A stretch of 64,000 nucleotides of DNA from Parvibaculaceae bacterium Mf 1.05b.01 (lineage in GTDB: Bacteria > Pseudomonadota > Alphaproteobacteria > Parvibaculales > Parvibaculaceae), in NCBI GenBank assembly GCA_000509225.1, contig BAOK01000001.1:1798001-1862000 (forward strand). Direction: 5' to 3'. The notes beneath the pieces were generated by a model. It was not told the origin of the DNA, did no database searches, and worked only from the letters and a program-made list of their open reading frames with translations. Positions 18,069-26,032 of this stretch are shown in pieces. Each line of letters starts with the position of its first letter. Within the stretch, counting starts at the first letter, position 1. Made by a program: the position numbers and the translations under genes.

Positions 18069-18950
18069 ATGAAACTCCTTATTGCAGGCGCATCTGGGTT
18101 TATTGGGACCCATGTCCTTCGGCGACTACCATCTGACTGGGAAGTTTTTGCTATCTCGCGAAAACCTATTGCTGCTCCTCCCAACACCACACTCATCAAT
18201 GTCGATCTGACAAATCACGACTTCGCGCGATCTCTGCCCGGTCAGATAGACGCCGTACTGTCACTCGCGCAGTCTGCACACTATGCAGAGTTCCCCGCAA
18301 AGACACGTCAAGTATTCGATGTAAACGTGATGTCTTCCATTTCCTTGGTCGACTACGCCATTCGCGCGCGCGCCTCAACGTTTGTCCATGCCTCGACAGG
18401 CAGTGTATACGAGCCATATGGTGGACTTCTCAAGGAAGATGCTCTGCTGTCACCATCTTCTCTCAACGGCGTTTCCAAGTTCGTCGCTGAGAGGTCACTT
18501 GAGTTATACGACTCGCTCATTGGTCTCTGTTGCCTACGCATTTTTTTTCCATTTGGCCCAGGGCAAAAAAATCGCCTTGTTCAGTTAGTGCATAAACGAC
18601 TTTCCGAATGTCAGCCTGTCGACCTTGACGGTCCAGATGGAATGGTGTTCACCCCGACCTACGTCGAAGATATTGCAGACATAATGGCAACCGCGATCGA
18701 AGAAGGATGGCGTGGAACAATCAATATCGCATCGCAAGAAACTCGGTCGGTACGCTCTGTTGCCGAAGGCATTGCTCACATTCTCGGCGCAAAACCGCAG
18801 TTCAGCCACACCGGCTCACAGAGCACCAATATCACACCCGACACCACGAAGCTGTACACTCTGTATGAACACGCCAAAATGACAGACTTTCAAACAGCAT
18901 TACACGCAACCATAGATTCAATAGCCAATGATGGAACGCTCCCGACATGA
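18069..18950 (+). CDS. NAD-dependent epimerase/dehydratase-like SDR, catalytic Tyr replaced
   Basis: A 293-residue extended SDR. The Rossmann motif GASGFIGTH is intact and the catalytic Ser/Thr is Thr110 in HASTGSVYE. However, the Y-x3-K pair reads N-x3-K: Asn133 (codon AAC at 18,465) and Lys137 in SLNGVSK. Tyr is the general acid/base of almost all SDRs, so this protein may be non-catalytic, use another residue, or serve as a partner. The nucleotide sequence shows no frameshift. Its stop overlaps the start of P2 by 4 bp (ATGA), so it is tightly linked to P2 and AsnB-2. Confidence 0.82.
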   Translation: MKLLIAGASGFIGTHVLRRLPSDWEVFAISRKPIAAPPNTTLINVDLTNHDFARSLPGQIDAVLSLAQSAHYAEFPAKTRQVFDVNVMSSISLVDYAIRARASTFVHASTGSVYEPYGGLLKEDALLSPSSLNGVSKFVAERSLELYDSLIGLCCLRIFFPFGPGQKNRLVQLVHKRLSECQPVDLDGPDGMVFTPTYVEDIADIMATAIEEGWRGTINIASQETRSVRSVAEGIAHILGAKPQFSHTGSQSTNITPDTTKLYTLYEHAKMTDFQTALHATIDSIANDGTLPT

Positions 18951-20854
18951 GCCACAACATACTCTTTCTTTCCAGCACAGCTAACGGTTACACCGCCACT
19001 TCGCATCTGGAACACATCGGAAGCATCAAGCAACATTCCCGCCATAACATTTATTACCACAACTTTGTGTACGACATTGATCCTGACTTCGATTTCACAC
19101 CGTTTGATGTAATCGCGATTGGCCACAACTTCTGGCCCGAAATATTGTCTGCCGAACAACGTTTAGCCATTCGCAACGCACGCGCCGTAAAAATCCAATT
19201 TCTTCAGGATGAATATCAGTTTGTAAGAACGATAAATGGGTACCTGGAAGAGATGGGTATCAATGTCATGTTTACATGTGTCGCAGAGGAAGACTTCGAG
19301 TCCTTTTACCCTAAGAGCATTATGAATTCTTTGATGGAAGTGCAGCAAAACCTGACGGGGTATGTTTCGGATTCGCTTGCTCACCCTCGGAATTTCAAGA
19401 CCGGGCGTCGCAGTGTAGATATTGGCTACAGGTCCAGGGTCAGCCCCTTTTTTCTTGGTAAGCTCGGGCATGAGAAATTGGAGATTTGTGAAAAATTCAG
19501 TGCGATTGCGGACCAAGAAGGCTTTTCTCACAACATCTCAGTCCGTGAAGAAGACAGAATCTACGGCCACGAGTGGATCAAATTTCTTCAGTCAACACGC
19601 GTTCAACTTGGCACCCCCAGCGGGGCAAGCGTTGTCGATATGGACGGCCAAATTGTCGAGGCAGAACTGAATTTCAGACGCGAAAACCCTCATGCCGGGT
19701 TCAATGAATTCTTTGAGAAACACCTCAAGGAGCACGAGGGCAAGCTTGGCATCGATACAATTTCCCCTCGGGTCTTTGAGTATGCAGCTACCGGGGCCAC
19801 GATGGTGATGCATGAAGGCTACTATGGTGGGCACCTGGAAAAGGATGTCCATTACATCTCAGTAAAAAAAGACTACTCAAACATAACGGATGTAGTCGAG
19901 AGGATTGCTGACCAGGCCCATTGTAGAGAAATCGCTACTAACGCCCGTCAACATCTCATATTGGACGGTAACTATTCCTACCAACGCTTTGTCGAAAAAT
20001 TTGATGATGTGGTGGATAGGCACGCCCCTAAGAATACGTTGGTCAAAACAGTCGATGAGATTTCCTTCAACCGAAGTCTTGAAGAAAAGCATGAACAGGC
20101 ACTTTTCTTTGACAAAAAGGGCTGGGCTTTTTCCAACACGCCAACGGGCAAAGCCCTCAAAACAAGGTTCAACAAGGCTGGCAGGCTGAGACATATACCC
20201 ATTGTTGGGAAAACGCTAAAACGCATTGGTGGCGACCCGATCATCAAACTCGAGGAGCTATCCCTGGGTGCTACGCTGGCATGGCGAGTACCCGAATTCA
20301 AAAAACTCATGCATCTTTGGCTCCGCCACAGAAAACAAATGCCGGATATCACTTGGGATCAGCTTCTTAAAGAAATCGTTGTTTTTGGTCTTATTAAGTC
20401 AAGTCAGTCAGGCTTAGTGTATGCACAAACACCATTTCATACCAAAGTGCCACTCGTGCAATCCGACGGTTTCCTAGACATTGTCAGCACTCAATCTGAG
20501 GCTGGTCAGGTGTGTCAACTGTCGGAAACTATAGACTCAACAGTTCCACATCCCCCCGATTTCTGGCTTGAGATCACCGAGCAAATTCGCGAAAAATCAA
20601 TCAATCAACTTCGATGGGATGTGAGCGCCGTTTTCCCAATACTGCAGTTTGGCGTCTGCACGGTGTTCACATATGTGGCGCAAAACTCCTCTATTCAGAT
20701 GCGTTCAGCATCTGATCAATATTTCTACTTTCCAGCGTTCGATCGGCTCATGAAGCTGGATACCGAGTCGGCCGTTTTCGCACTACGTATGGCTCTATCC
20801 GCAGCATACGGTCCTGACCAGCCAGCGTTGGTCAAAAGTTTTGAGGTCACTTGA
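18947..20854 (+). CDS. GT-B-like protein of unnamed family, paralogue P2
   Basis: A 635-residue homologue of P1 and P3. QDEY is at residues 87-90, exactly as in P1; then come TCVAEED, LTGY, IGYRSR, GKLGHEK, EEDRIYG, LGTPSGASV, ISPRVFEY, EGYYGGHLE and HYISVKKDYSN. The last block resembles the donor half of CgeB-like GT-B transferases. The C-terminal 250 residues are unlike P1 or P3 and have no motif I recognise. It sits between the Asn-variant SDR (4-bp overlap) and the WbmS-like deacetylase (start 2 nt after its stop). A cytoplasmic glycosyltransferase or sugar-modifying enzyme is probable. Confidence 0.75.
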   Translation: MSHNILFLSSTANGYTATSHLEHIGSIKQHSRHNIYYHNFVYDIDPDFDFTPFDVIAIGHNFWPEILSAEQRLAIRNARAVKIQFLQDEYQFVRTINGYLEEMGINVMFTCVAEEDFESFYPKSIMNSLMEVQQNLTGYVSDSLAHPRNFKTGRRSVDIGYRSRVSPFFLGKLGHEKLEICEKFSAIADQEGFSHNISVREEDRIYGHEWIKFLQSTRVQLGTPSGASVVDMDGQIVEAELNFRRENPHAGFNEFFEKHLKEHEGKLGIDTISPRVFEYAATGATMVMHEGYYGGHLEKDVHYISVKKDYSNITDVVERIADQAHCREIATNARQHLILDGNYSYQRFVEKFDDVVDRHAPKNTLVKTVDEISFNRSLEEKHEQALFFDKKGWAFSNTPTGKALKTRFNKAGRLRHIPIVGKTLKRIGGDPIIKLEELSLGATLAWRVPEFKKLMHLWLRHRKQMPDITWDQLLKEIVVFGLIKSSQSGLVYAQTPFHTKVPLVQSDGFLDIVSTQSEAGQVCQLSETIDSTVPHPPDFWLEITEQIREKSINQLRWDVSAVFPILQFGVCTVFTYVAQNSSIQMRSASDQYFYFPAFDRLMKLDTESAVFALRMALSAAYGPDQPALVKSFEVT

Positions 20855-20855
20855 T

Positions 20856-21608
20856 ATGATCGCTGAACCGACCATCATTGTTACGCTAGACGTTGATTGG
20901 GCAGCCGACTGGATGATCGAGATGGCAGCAGAGGTCCTTGTCGAACGCGGCGTAAAAGCCACTTGGTTCATAACTCATGAGTCGCCTTCACTGGAAACTC
21001 TAAGGAAAGAACCATTATTTGAACTTGGCTGGCATCCCAATTTCCTACCTAACAGCAGCCATGGCGAAACTCCAGAGGCTGTTCTAACCTTCTGCCAGGG
21101 CCTGGTACCCGAAGCGCGCAGTGTGCGAACACACTCATTATGTCAGTCTGAGAGACATCTGAGCCTAATGGTAGAAGCATTCAACATAAAAAATGATTGC
21201 TCAATCTATTTGCCGGTAGACAGTGCAATAGATGCTCATTCGGTGGGGTATTCAGAGAACGGACCAAAACTCACGCGTGTTCCCCACTTCTTCCAAGACA
21301 ATATGCATATGTACACCGGTAAGAGCTGGGACCTCAGCAGATCTATGCTGGAGCGGACTGGCGTTTTGGTGTTTTGCTTTCACCCAGTCCATATTGCTCT
21401 TAACTCTCTCAATATGGCTCAGTACGAAGAGACAAAAAGAGAGATGAACATCTCCACCATAAAGAAGGAGGACCTCCCTCCCATTGATCATTCAAGCTCA
21501 GGCGCTGGCAAGCTGTTTAGGGATGTCGCTGATTATGCTTCGACAATGTCCGCTGCGACACTTAATGAATATTGCGAGTCTTGGAGATCAGGCAAGATAG
21601 ATGGATAG
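20856..21608 (+). CDS. polysaccharide deacetylase-like protein, WbmS family
   Basis: A 250-residue protein with the CE4-like fold pattern: TLDVDW (Asp12, Asp14) early, GWHPNF with His60, a second histidine in SSHG, RTH, and FHPVH near the end. These metal- and base-type positions and the opening sequence match the WbmS group of polysaccharide deacetylases from O-antigen loci. It has no signal peptide, so it likely acts in the cytoplasm on a nucleotide or lipid-linked N-acetyl sugar. The ATG at 20,856 has GAGG 9 nt upstream; a TTG at 20,841 is less likely. It overlaps the formyltransferase gene by 8 bp, which suggests deacetylation followed by formylation. Confidence 0.82.
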   Translation: MIAEPTIIVTLDVDWAADWMIEMAAEVLVERGVKATWFITHESPSLETLRKEPLFELGWHPNFLPNSSHGETPEAVLTFCQGLVPEARSVRTHSLCQSERHLSLMVEAFNIKNDCSIYLPVDSAIDAHSVGYSENGPKLTRVPHFFQDNMHMYTGKSWDLSRSMLERTGVLVFCFHPVHIALNSLNMAQYEETKREMNISTIKKEDLPPIDHSSSGAGKLFRDVADYASTMSAATLNEYCESWRSGKIDG

Positions 21609-22536
21609 GAAGCTTCGAGTGGCCGTATTGGGCCGCACAGAAATGCTGCTGGATGCCGCAAAACTCGCTCGCGAACGAGGGCACGAAATATCATTTGTCG
21701 CAACCACAGCACATGCCGAAAACTACACTGCTACTCCTAAAGACTTCGAACAGTTCGCGATGGATGTCGGCTGCCCATACTTCCGAGGCACCAAATTGCA
21801 TGAGCCGCATGTTCTAAAGATGATCAAGTCGACATCGAGTGACGTGGCCATCTCCATGAATTGGCCAGTTCTCCTGCCGGGCGTTGTGCGCTCTACATTC
21901 TCCAAAGGGGTATTCAACTCTCATCCTGGCGACCTCCCCAGATACAGAGGCAATGCTTGTCCCAACTGGGCAATCTTGAATGGAGAGGAACACGTCGGTC
22001 TCTGCATCCACGAAATGGTAGATGAACTAGACGCTGGCGATGTAGCAGTGCGCGAGAGATTTCTATTAGAGCCGAACACAGATGTTGCCGATGTATATTC
22101 TTGGCTTCGCAGGCAAATACCCATCTCCTTCAATAAGTTGTTGGATATGATTGCAGCGGATCGTCTTGAACTGTCAGCTCAACCCAAAGACCCAAATCTT
22201 TCCCTACGCTGTTTTCCGCGAAAGGCGGCGGATTCTCAAATAGATTGGGCAGCGAATAGTTTGGATATCCTTCGTCTCATTCGAGCCTCCACCCACCCGT
22301 TTGCAGGTGCATATTGTCACCTGGAACAAACTACTCTCAGAATATGGCGGGCGGAGCCCTTCGAGATGCCCGGTCCCTTCCTCGCAGTTCCCGGTCAAGT
22401 TTTGGGTGACGACAACGGAAAACCCTTGATCGCAACCCCTGACGGTGCGCTAAAGCTCGATAATGTTACCATTGACAGCACGACCGACTGTGCAATCTCC
22501 GAAATTCTAAGCAGCTTAAGAAACAGGCTTACGTGA
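21601..22536 (+). CDS. sugar N-formyltransferase (Fmt/ArnA-N-type)
   Basis: A 311-residue formyltransferase of the Fmt/ArnA N-terminal fold that transfers formyl from N10-formyl-tetrahydrofolate to an amino sugar. The catalytic triad is in place: Asn106 and His108 in NSHPGDLP and Asp144 in DELDAGD. The C-terminal 100 residues resemble the small OB-like domain of Fmt/ArnA. Genuine tRNA formyltransferase is unlikely because the gene overlaps a WbmS-like deacetylase by 8 bp and lies in a glycan operon. The same two activities occur fused in one polypeptide at 26,025-27,446. Confidence 0.85.
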   Translation: MDRKLRVAVLGRTEMLLDAAKLARERGHEISFVATTAHAENYTATPKDFEQFAMDVGCPYFRGTKLHEPHVLKMIKSTSSDVAISMNWPVLLPGVVRSTFSKGVFNSHPGDLPRYRGNACPNWAILNGEEHVGLCIHEMVDELDAGDVAVRERFLLEPNTDVADVYSWLRRQIPISFNKLLDMIAADRLELSAQPKDPNLSLRCFPRKAADSQIDWAANSLDILRLIRASTHPFAGAYCHLEQTTLRIWRAEPFEMPGPFLAVPGQVLGDDNGKPLIATPDGALKLDNVTIDSTTDCAISEILSSLRNRLT

Positions 22537-22624
22537 TAAAGGCGTGCCTCAAGCACTTGTGCTTTTTGCATTATGTCAACAGCTTGAAGGCGGTATGCTT
22601 GCGGTAGTAATTAAGAGATGCACA

Positions 22625-24385
22625 ATGTCCAAACTCAACATCCTGATCATCGCGGACTATCTTCCAGGCGACGCAACTGTCATCCGTGACCACCTATTCT
22701 CCTTTGATCGCTATTCAAACCACCGCGTCTTCCACCTCTTTTGGCCATCGAAACACAAAGATGAAATCGACTTCTCTCATTTTGATGTGGTTATTGTCCA
22801 TTGGTGCATTTACATAACCAAGCTGGGAATTAGTCATCCGTCAATTCCTGCCGCCATGGCAGAGAAGATTAGACAATCCTCAGCTATCAAAGTTCTTTTT
22901 CTGCAAGATGAATATCGACGAATGAATGCCGTTCATGAAGCAATGAACGAACTTGGCATTAATTTGATGATGACTTGTGCATCAAAGGAAACGCGAGAAC
23001 AACTCTACCCTTCCAGAAAACTGCCGTCCGTAGACGGGCTTCATACCGTTTTGACAGGCTACATCCCAGAGTACCTGAAGGCCAGAAGCCAAAGGGTAGA
23101 TGACAACACATCTCGACCAGTTGATATCGGATATAGGTCACGACGCTTACCCTTCAGCCTGGGTAAACTGGGTTATGAGAAAACGCAGATTTATGAGTAT
23201 GTGAGTGTGCGTGCGAAACAGTTGGGCATTCGAACGGATTTATCGATCTCAGAGTCCGAGCGCATATATGGAGATGCCTGGCATGACTTTCTCTTGTCTT
23301 CATACTGTCAGTTAGGCACACCAAGTGGCGCCAGCGTCATCGACTTCACTGGAAAAATTGAAGCTGATGTGAAGACATTCGTTGAGTTGCGACCGTTCGC
23401 ACCATTTGAAGATGTCTATGACACCTTTCTTTCCGATGTAGATGAAAAGTTGATCATCGACACAATCTCACCCAGAGTATTTGAATACACAGCTCACGGT
23501 TGCGTCATGTTGATGACTGAAGGCCACTACGGAGGCCACCTAGAGCCTGGGACACATTATGTGCAGATCAAGAAGGACTTTAGCAATCTAGACATAGCGC
23601 TTGCCGAGGCTATGGAACCAGAGGTTCGCGCGCAATTGCTTGCCAACACTCGTCGTGATTTGATGGACAATGATCAGTTTAGCTACCGGAATTTCGTTGG
23701 ATGGTTCAATCAACTACTGGCCACCGAACACGACTTCATCGCAAGAGGCAAGACGCGACAACGTGCTACGTTATTCCATCTTAAGCAAGCCATCAGCCAG
23801 CAGCACCCTTCTTTGCCAGTCCGCGGATATGAAGTTCTCATTCCTTGGCATATTATTCACAAATTTCAACAACGGATTTCGCGATGGATAGCAGGGCACC
23901 CAAAGCTTGCCCGCACCATAGATGCGACGGCGCTTTTGGTTCGTTCGCCAAAACACTTCCTTTACAGTGCTTATGCGAGCCTGCTTCGCCACAATCCTCG
24001 AGTGCTCAGACTTCACCATATTGCGCTGTCGTTTGTGCGATCCCCGCGACATTTCTTCTCAGATCTAGGTGCGAATCTATCACAACGGTTCCCGAGTGCG
24101 CTTCATGCGTATGGCGCCACGAAGATGGTCATCCTCTCGCCAAGACAGTTCATTTCAAGACTAGGTGCCAAGCTATCAACGCGGCTTCCGAGAGCTCATC
24201 ATGCGTATGGCGCTACGAAGATGTTCATCTCTTCGCCAAGATATTTCATATCGAAACTGCGTGCAAAGCTGTCACAATGGTTTCCGAGTGCGCGCTATGG
24301 GTATGGAGTCGCCAGGATGCTCATCCTCTCGCCGAGGCGCTTTTTCTCCAGACTACACGCGAAATTCACCAAGCATCGTACCTGA
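22625..24385 (+). CDS. GT-B-like protein with C-terminal 32-residue repeats, paralogue P3
   Basis: A 586-residue homologue of P1 and P2. The core carries QDEY (94-97), TCASKE, LTGY, IGYRSR, GKLGYEK, SERIYG, LGTPSGASV, ISPRVFEY, EGHYGGHLE and HYVQIKKDFSN. From residue 441 the chain becomes a tandem array of a 32-residue unit (four full copies and a partial fifth) that neither P1 nor P2 has; the units are basic and aromatic-rich. I chose ATG 22,625 because P1 and P2 begin at the same point of the fold; an upstream GTG at 22,544 would add 27 residues. Last gene of the plus-strand operon; its end faces the GT-B-like gene at 24,416. Confidence 0.76.
   Translation: MSKLNILIIADYLPGDATVIRDHLFSFDRYSNHRVFHLFWPSKHKDEIDFSHFDVVIVHWCIYITKLGISHPSIPAAMAEKIRQSSAIKVLFLQDEYRRMNAVHEAMNELGINLMMTCASKETREQLYPSRKLPSVDGLHTVLTGYIPEYLKARSQRVDDNTSRPVDIGYRSRRLPFSLGKLGYEKTQIYEYVSVRAKQLGIRTDLSISESERIYGDAWHDFLLSSYCQLGTPSGASVIDFTGKIEADVKTFVELRPFAPFEDVYDTFLSDVDEKLIIDTISPRVFEYTAHGCVMLMTEGHYGGHLEPGTHYVQIKKDFSNLDIALAEAMEPEVRAQLLANTRRDLMDNDQFSYRNFVGWFNQLLATEHDFIARGKTRQRATLFHLKQAISQQHPSLPVRGYEVLIPWHIIHKFQQRISRWIAGHPKLARTIDATALLVRSPKHFLYSAYASLLRHNPRVLRLHHIALSFVRSPRHFFSDLGANLSQRFPSALHAYGATKMVILSPRQFISRLGAKLSTRLPRAHHAYGATKMFISSPRYFISKLRAKLSQWFPSARYGYGVARMLILSPRRFFSRLHAKFTKHRT
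23945..24382 (+). repeat. in-frame tandem repeat, 96-bp unit, 4.6 copies
   Basis: Units begin at 23,945, 24,041, 24,137, 24,233 and 24,329, each exactly 96 bp and 32 codons, the last cut short by the stop. Each starts with Ser-Pro-(Arg/Lys)-x-Phe. Units two to four share Gly/Arg-Ala-Lys/Asn-Leu-Ser and a central Ala/Gly-Tyr-Gly motif; the first is diverged. Units two and three also share nearly identical DNA around CATGCGTATGGCG and ACGAAGATG, so the expansion is recent. Amphipathic, basic helices are likely, perhaps for membrane or polyanionic glycan contact. Confidence 0.9.
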
Positions 24386-24415
24386 GACGCCTGACGCCCG
24401 GAATATTCTCTAGCA

Positions 24416-26032
24416 TCAACCGTGATATGTTTCTGGAACATCCAAGCGATGATCTCCAGACAACATGCGATCATATACTCGCTCAAATCTTGCCGCACAT
24501 GCATCAGCTGAATGCCATTTGATGGCATACTCTCTACTCGCCCGGCCAATCCTCTCACGTTCTTCAGGATCAAGTACAAGACGCTTCAAAACGTCGTAAA
24601 CCGTTTCGGTATTAGCATTGATTAGTGGACATTCCTCTAGCGACTGAGACGGTCCAACTTCCAATGGTTGCTCTCGCACGAGTTTCGTAATTGTTGGCTT
24701 GCCCAGCATCATGCTCTCTCGGGAGGCAGCTCCATATCGACCATAAATGATCTGATCTACAACAATGTCCGCCTGAACCTGATAGTACTTCATGTCCTTG
24801 CTGTGAACGTCATGCACGAAGACAAGTTTTACTGGGTACCCTTCTGCTTTAAGGCGGTCGACGGCGTCTAGCACAGCCGGCGTACCCTTGATATTGCGCC
24901 CCTTGTCGTCGCGCGATACATAGTTACCGACCGCGTGAAATATGAGAATTTCTCCATCTTCTTTTTCGAACTTCTTATCTACTGGCACTTCAAGGTCAGG
25001 GTGCCATATCTCATGGTCTAGGCAAAAAGTCAGAGGTTCGCGGTAGGCCCTATCTGTTTTCCGCGATTGGTTAACTACCCAATCTCCTTCGATTGCGTAG
25101 AGATCTGCAAGGTTCTCATACATTTCTCCAATCGCCAGATTTTTTGGATCTGAACACACCTCAGGATTGTCCTGCCACACGCATGTGTCGCATACACCAC
25201 CTGTATATTCATTAAACTCAGTCTGCCCAGTGCCCGTCAAACAGCCGCTCATTGACACACCAAGCTTTACACCCCGGCGTTTGAGATAAATCAGGTCCCA
25301 AGGCGTACGGTCCCGACCGGCATTCTGATAACACTCGTGGAAGATACTTGAGCAATTTTCGTTGTGCCAGAACAACATCCTGGCGTTTTCTTCAACGTAT
25401 CGCATTAGCGAGTAGCATCGTTTCCGCAAGATCGTACTATCAGCATCCCAAATGCTGACATCTTCGCCATGGTAGAAATTTGAACTACTGCTGGATGGGT
25501 CCTCACTTACGATGGAAATTGCATTCCAACCTCTTTTACGCAGCGCGCGCGCCAGGTAGTAGTGGTGATAATAGGAATGGTTAAGAAAGACGACCGACCT
25601 CTGACCTTCTTTGGTTCTAGGCAAACTCTCATAGAGAGCCTTATCAAACGCATGTAGGCCCTTATAAAGTTCCTCCCCCGGCTGCGTGGTAACCAGCGTA
25701 GAGTCTCTTTGCCTAAATCCAAGTTCACGCCTGATGCTGCCCAGACGTGGCCATCTCTCCAAAAGCTTGTGCTGAAGCCAAACTGGTAGGTAGGTAAGCG
25801 CAAAATAGCCAGCCGCGCCCTTCACCTTTTGCGAGAACGTCCGCCAATCAGATGGGTTCGAATACTCTATGAATGGCGGACATAGCTCGGACTTCCCAAA
25901 AAGTAACCTGTTGAGACTAGCTATCGGACCAAGCGCCCAACCTGGGCTCGCAATCGCAAGTTTACGGATAAAAATGCGCCAAGGATTGGGCACCTCGCCC
26001 GGACGCTTCGCATTATTAAAAAGACTACCCAA
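24416..26032 (-). CDS. GT-B-like glycosyltransferase with four-cysteine insert
   Basis: A 538-residue protein. The C-terminal third has a GT-B donor-domain feel: GEILIFHAVGNY, then KGTPAVLDAVDRL, VFVHDV and GRYGAASRESMMLGKPTI, where the last segment is the usual donor-binding glycine/glutamate region. The middle holds an unusual cluster of four cysteines, C-x16-C-x2-C-x8-C, at about residues 262-291, which could bind a metal. The N-terminal 130 residues are basic and hydrophobic without clear motifs. Last gene of the ABC-export operon; it overlaps the upstream fusion gene by 8 bp. Transferase function is inferred, not certain. Confidence 0.7.
   Translation of the reverse strand: MGSLFNNAKRPGEVPNPWRIFIRKLAIASPGWALGPIASLNRLLFGKSELCPPFIEYSNPSDWRTFSQKVKGAAGYFALTYLPVWLQHKLLERWPRLGSIRRELGFRQRDSTLVTTQPGEELYKGLHAFDKALYESLPRTKEGQRSVVFLNHSYYHHYYLARALRKRGWNAISIVSEDPSSSSSNFYHGEDVSIWDADSTILRKRCYSLMRYVEENARMLFWHNENCSSIFHECYQNAGRDRTPWDLIYLKRRGVKLGVSMSGCLTGTGQTEFNEYTGGVCDTCVWQDNPEVCSDPKNLAIGEMYENLADLYAIEGDWVVNQSRKTDRAYREPLTFCLDHEIWHPDLEVPVDKKFEKEDGEILIFHAVGNYVSRDDKGRNIKGTPAVLDAVDRLKAEGYPVKLVFVHDVHSKDMKYYQVQADIVVDQIIYGRYGAASRESMMLGKPTITKLVREQPLEVGPSQSLEECPLINANTETVYDVLKRLVLDPEERERIGRASREYAIKWHSADACAARFERVYDRMLSGDHRLDVPETYHG

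Noticed and set aside
18069-18950. Pseudogene call for the Tyr-less SDR
   Set aside because: The frame is complete, length is normal, and start and stop overlap neighbours in a coupled way, so I keep it as an intact gene with an altered site.
21601-22536. Housekeeping methionyl-tRNA formyltransferase
   Set aside because: The fold matches, but it overlaps a deacetylase gene in a glycan operon and has no neighbouring peptide deformylase gene.
23945-24382. Reading the regularly spaced repeats as a CRISPR array
   Set aside because: The 96-bp units are contiguous, diverged, in frame and translated as part of P3; there are no spacers and no cas genes.
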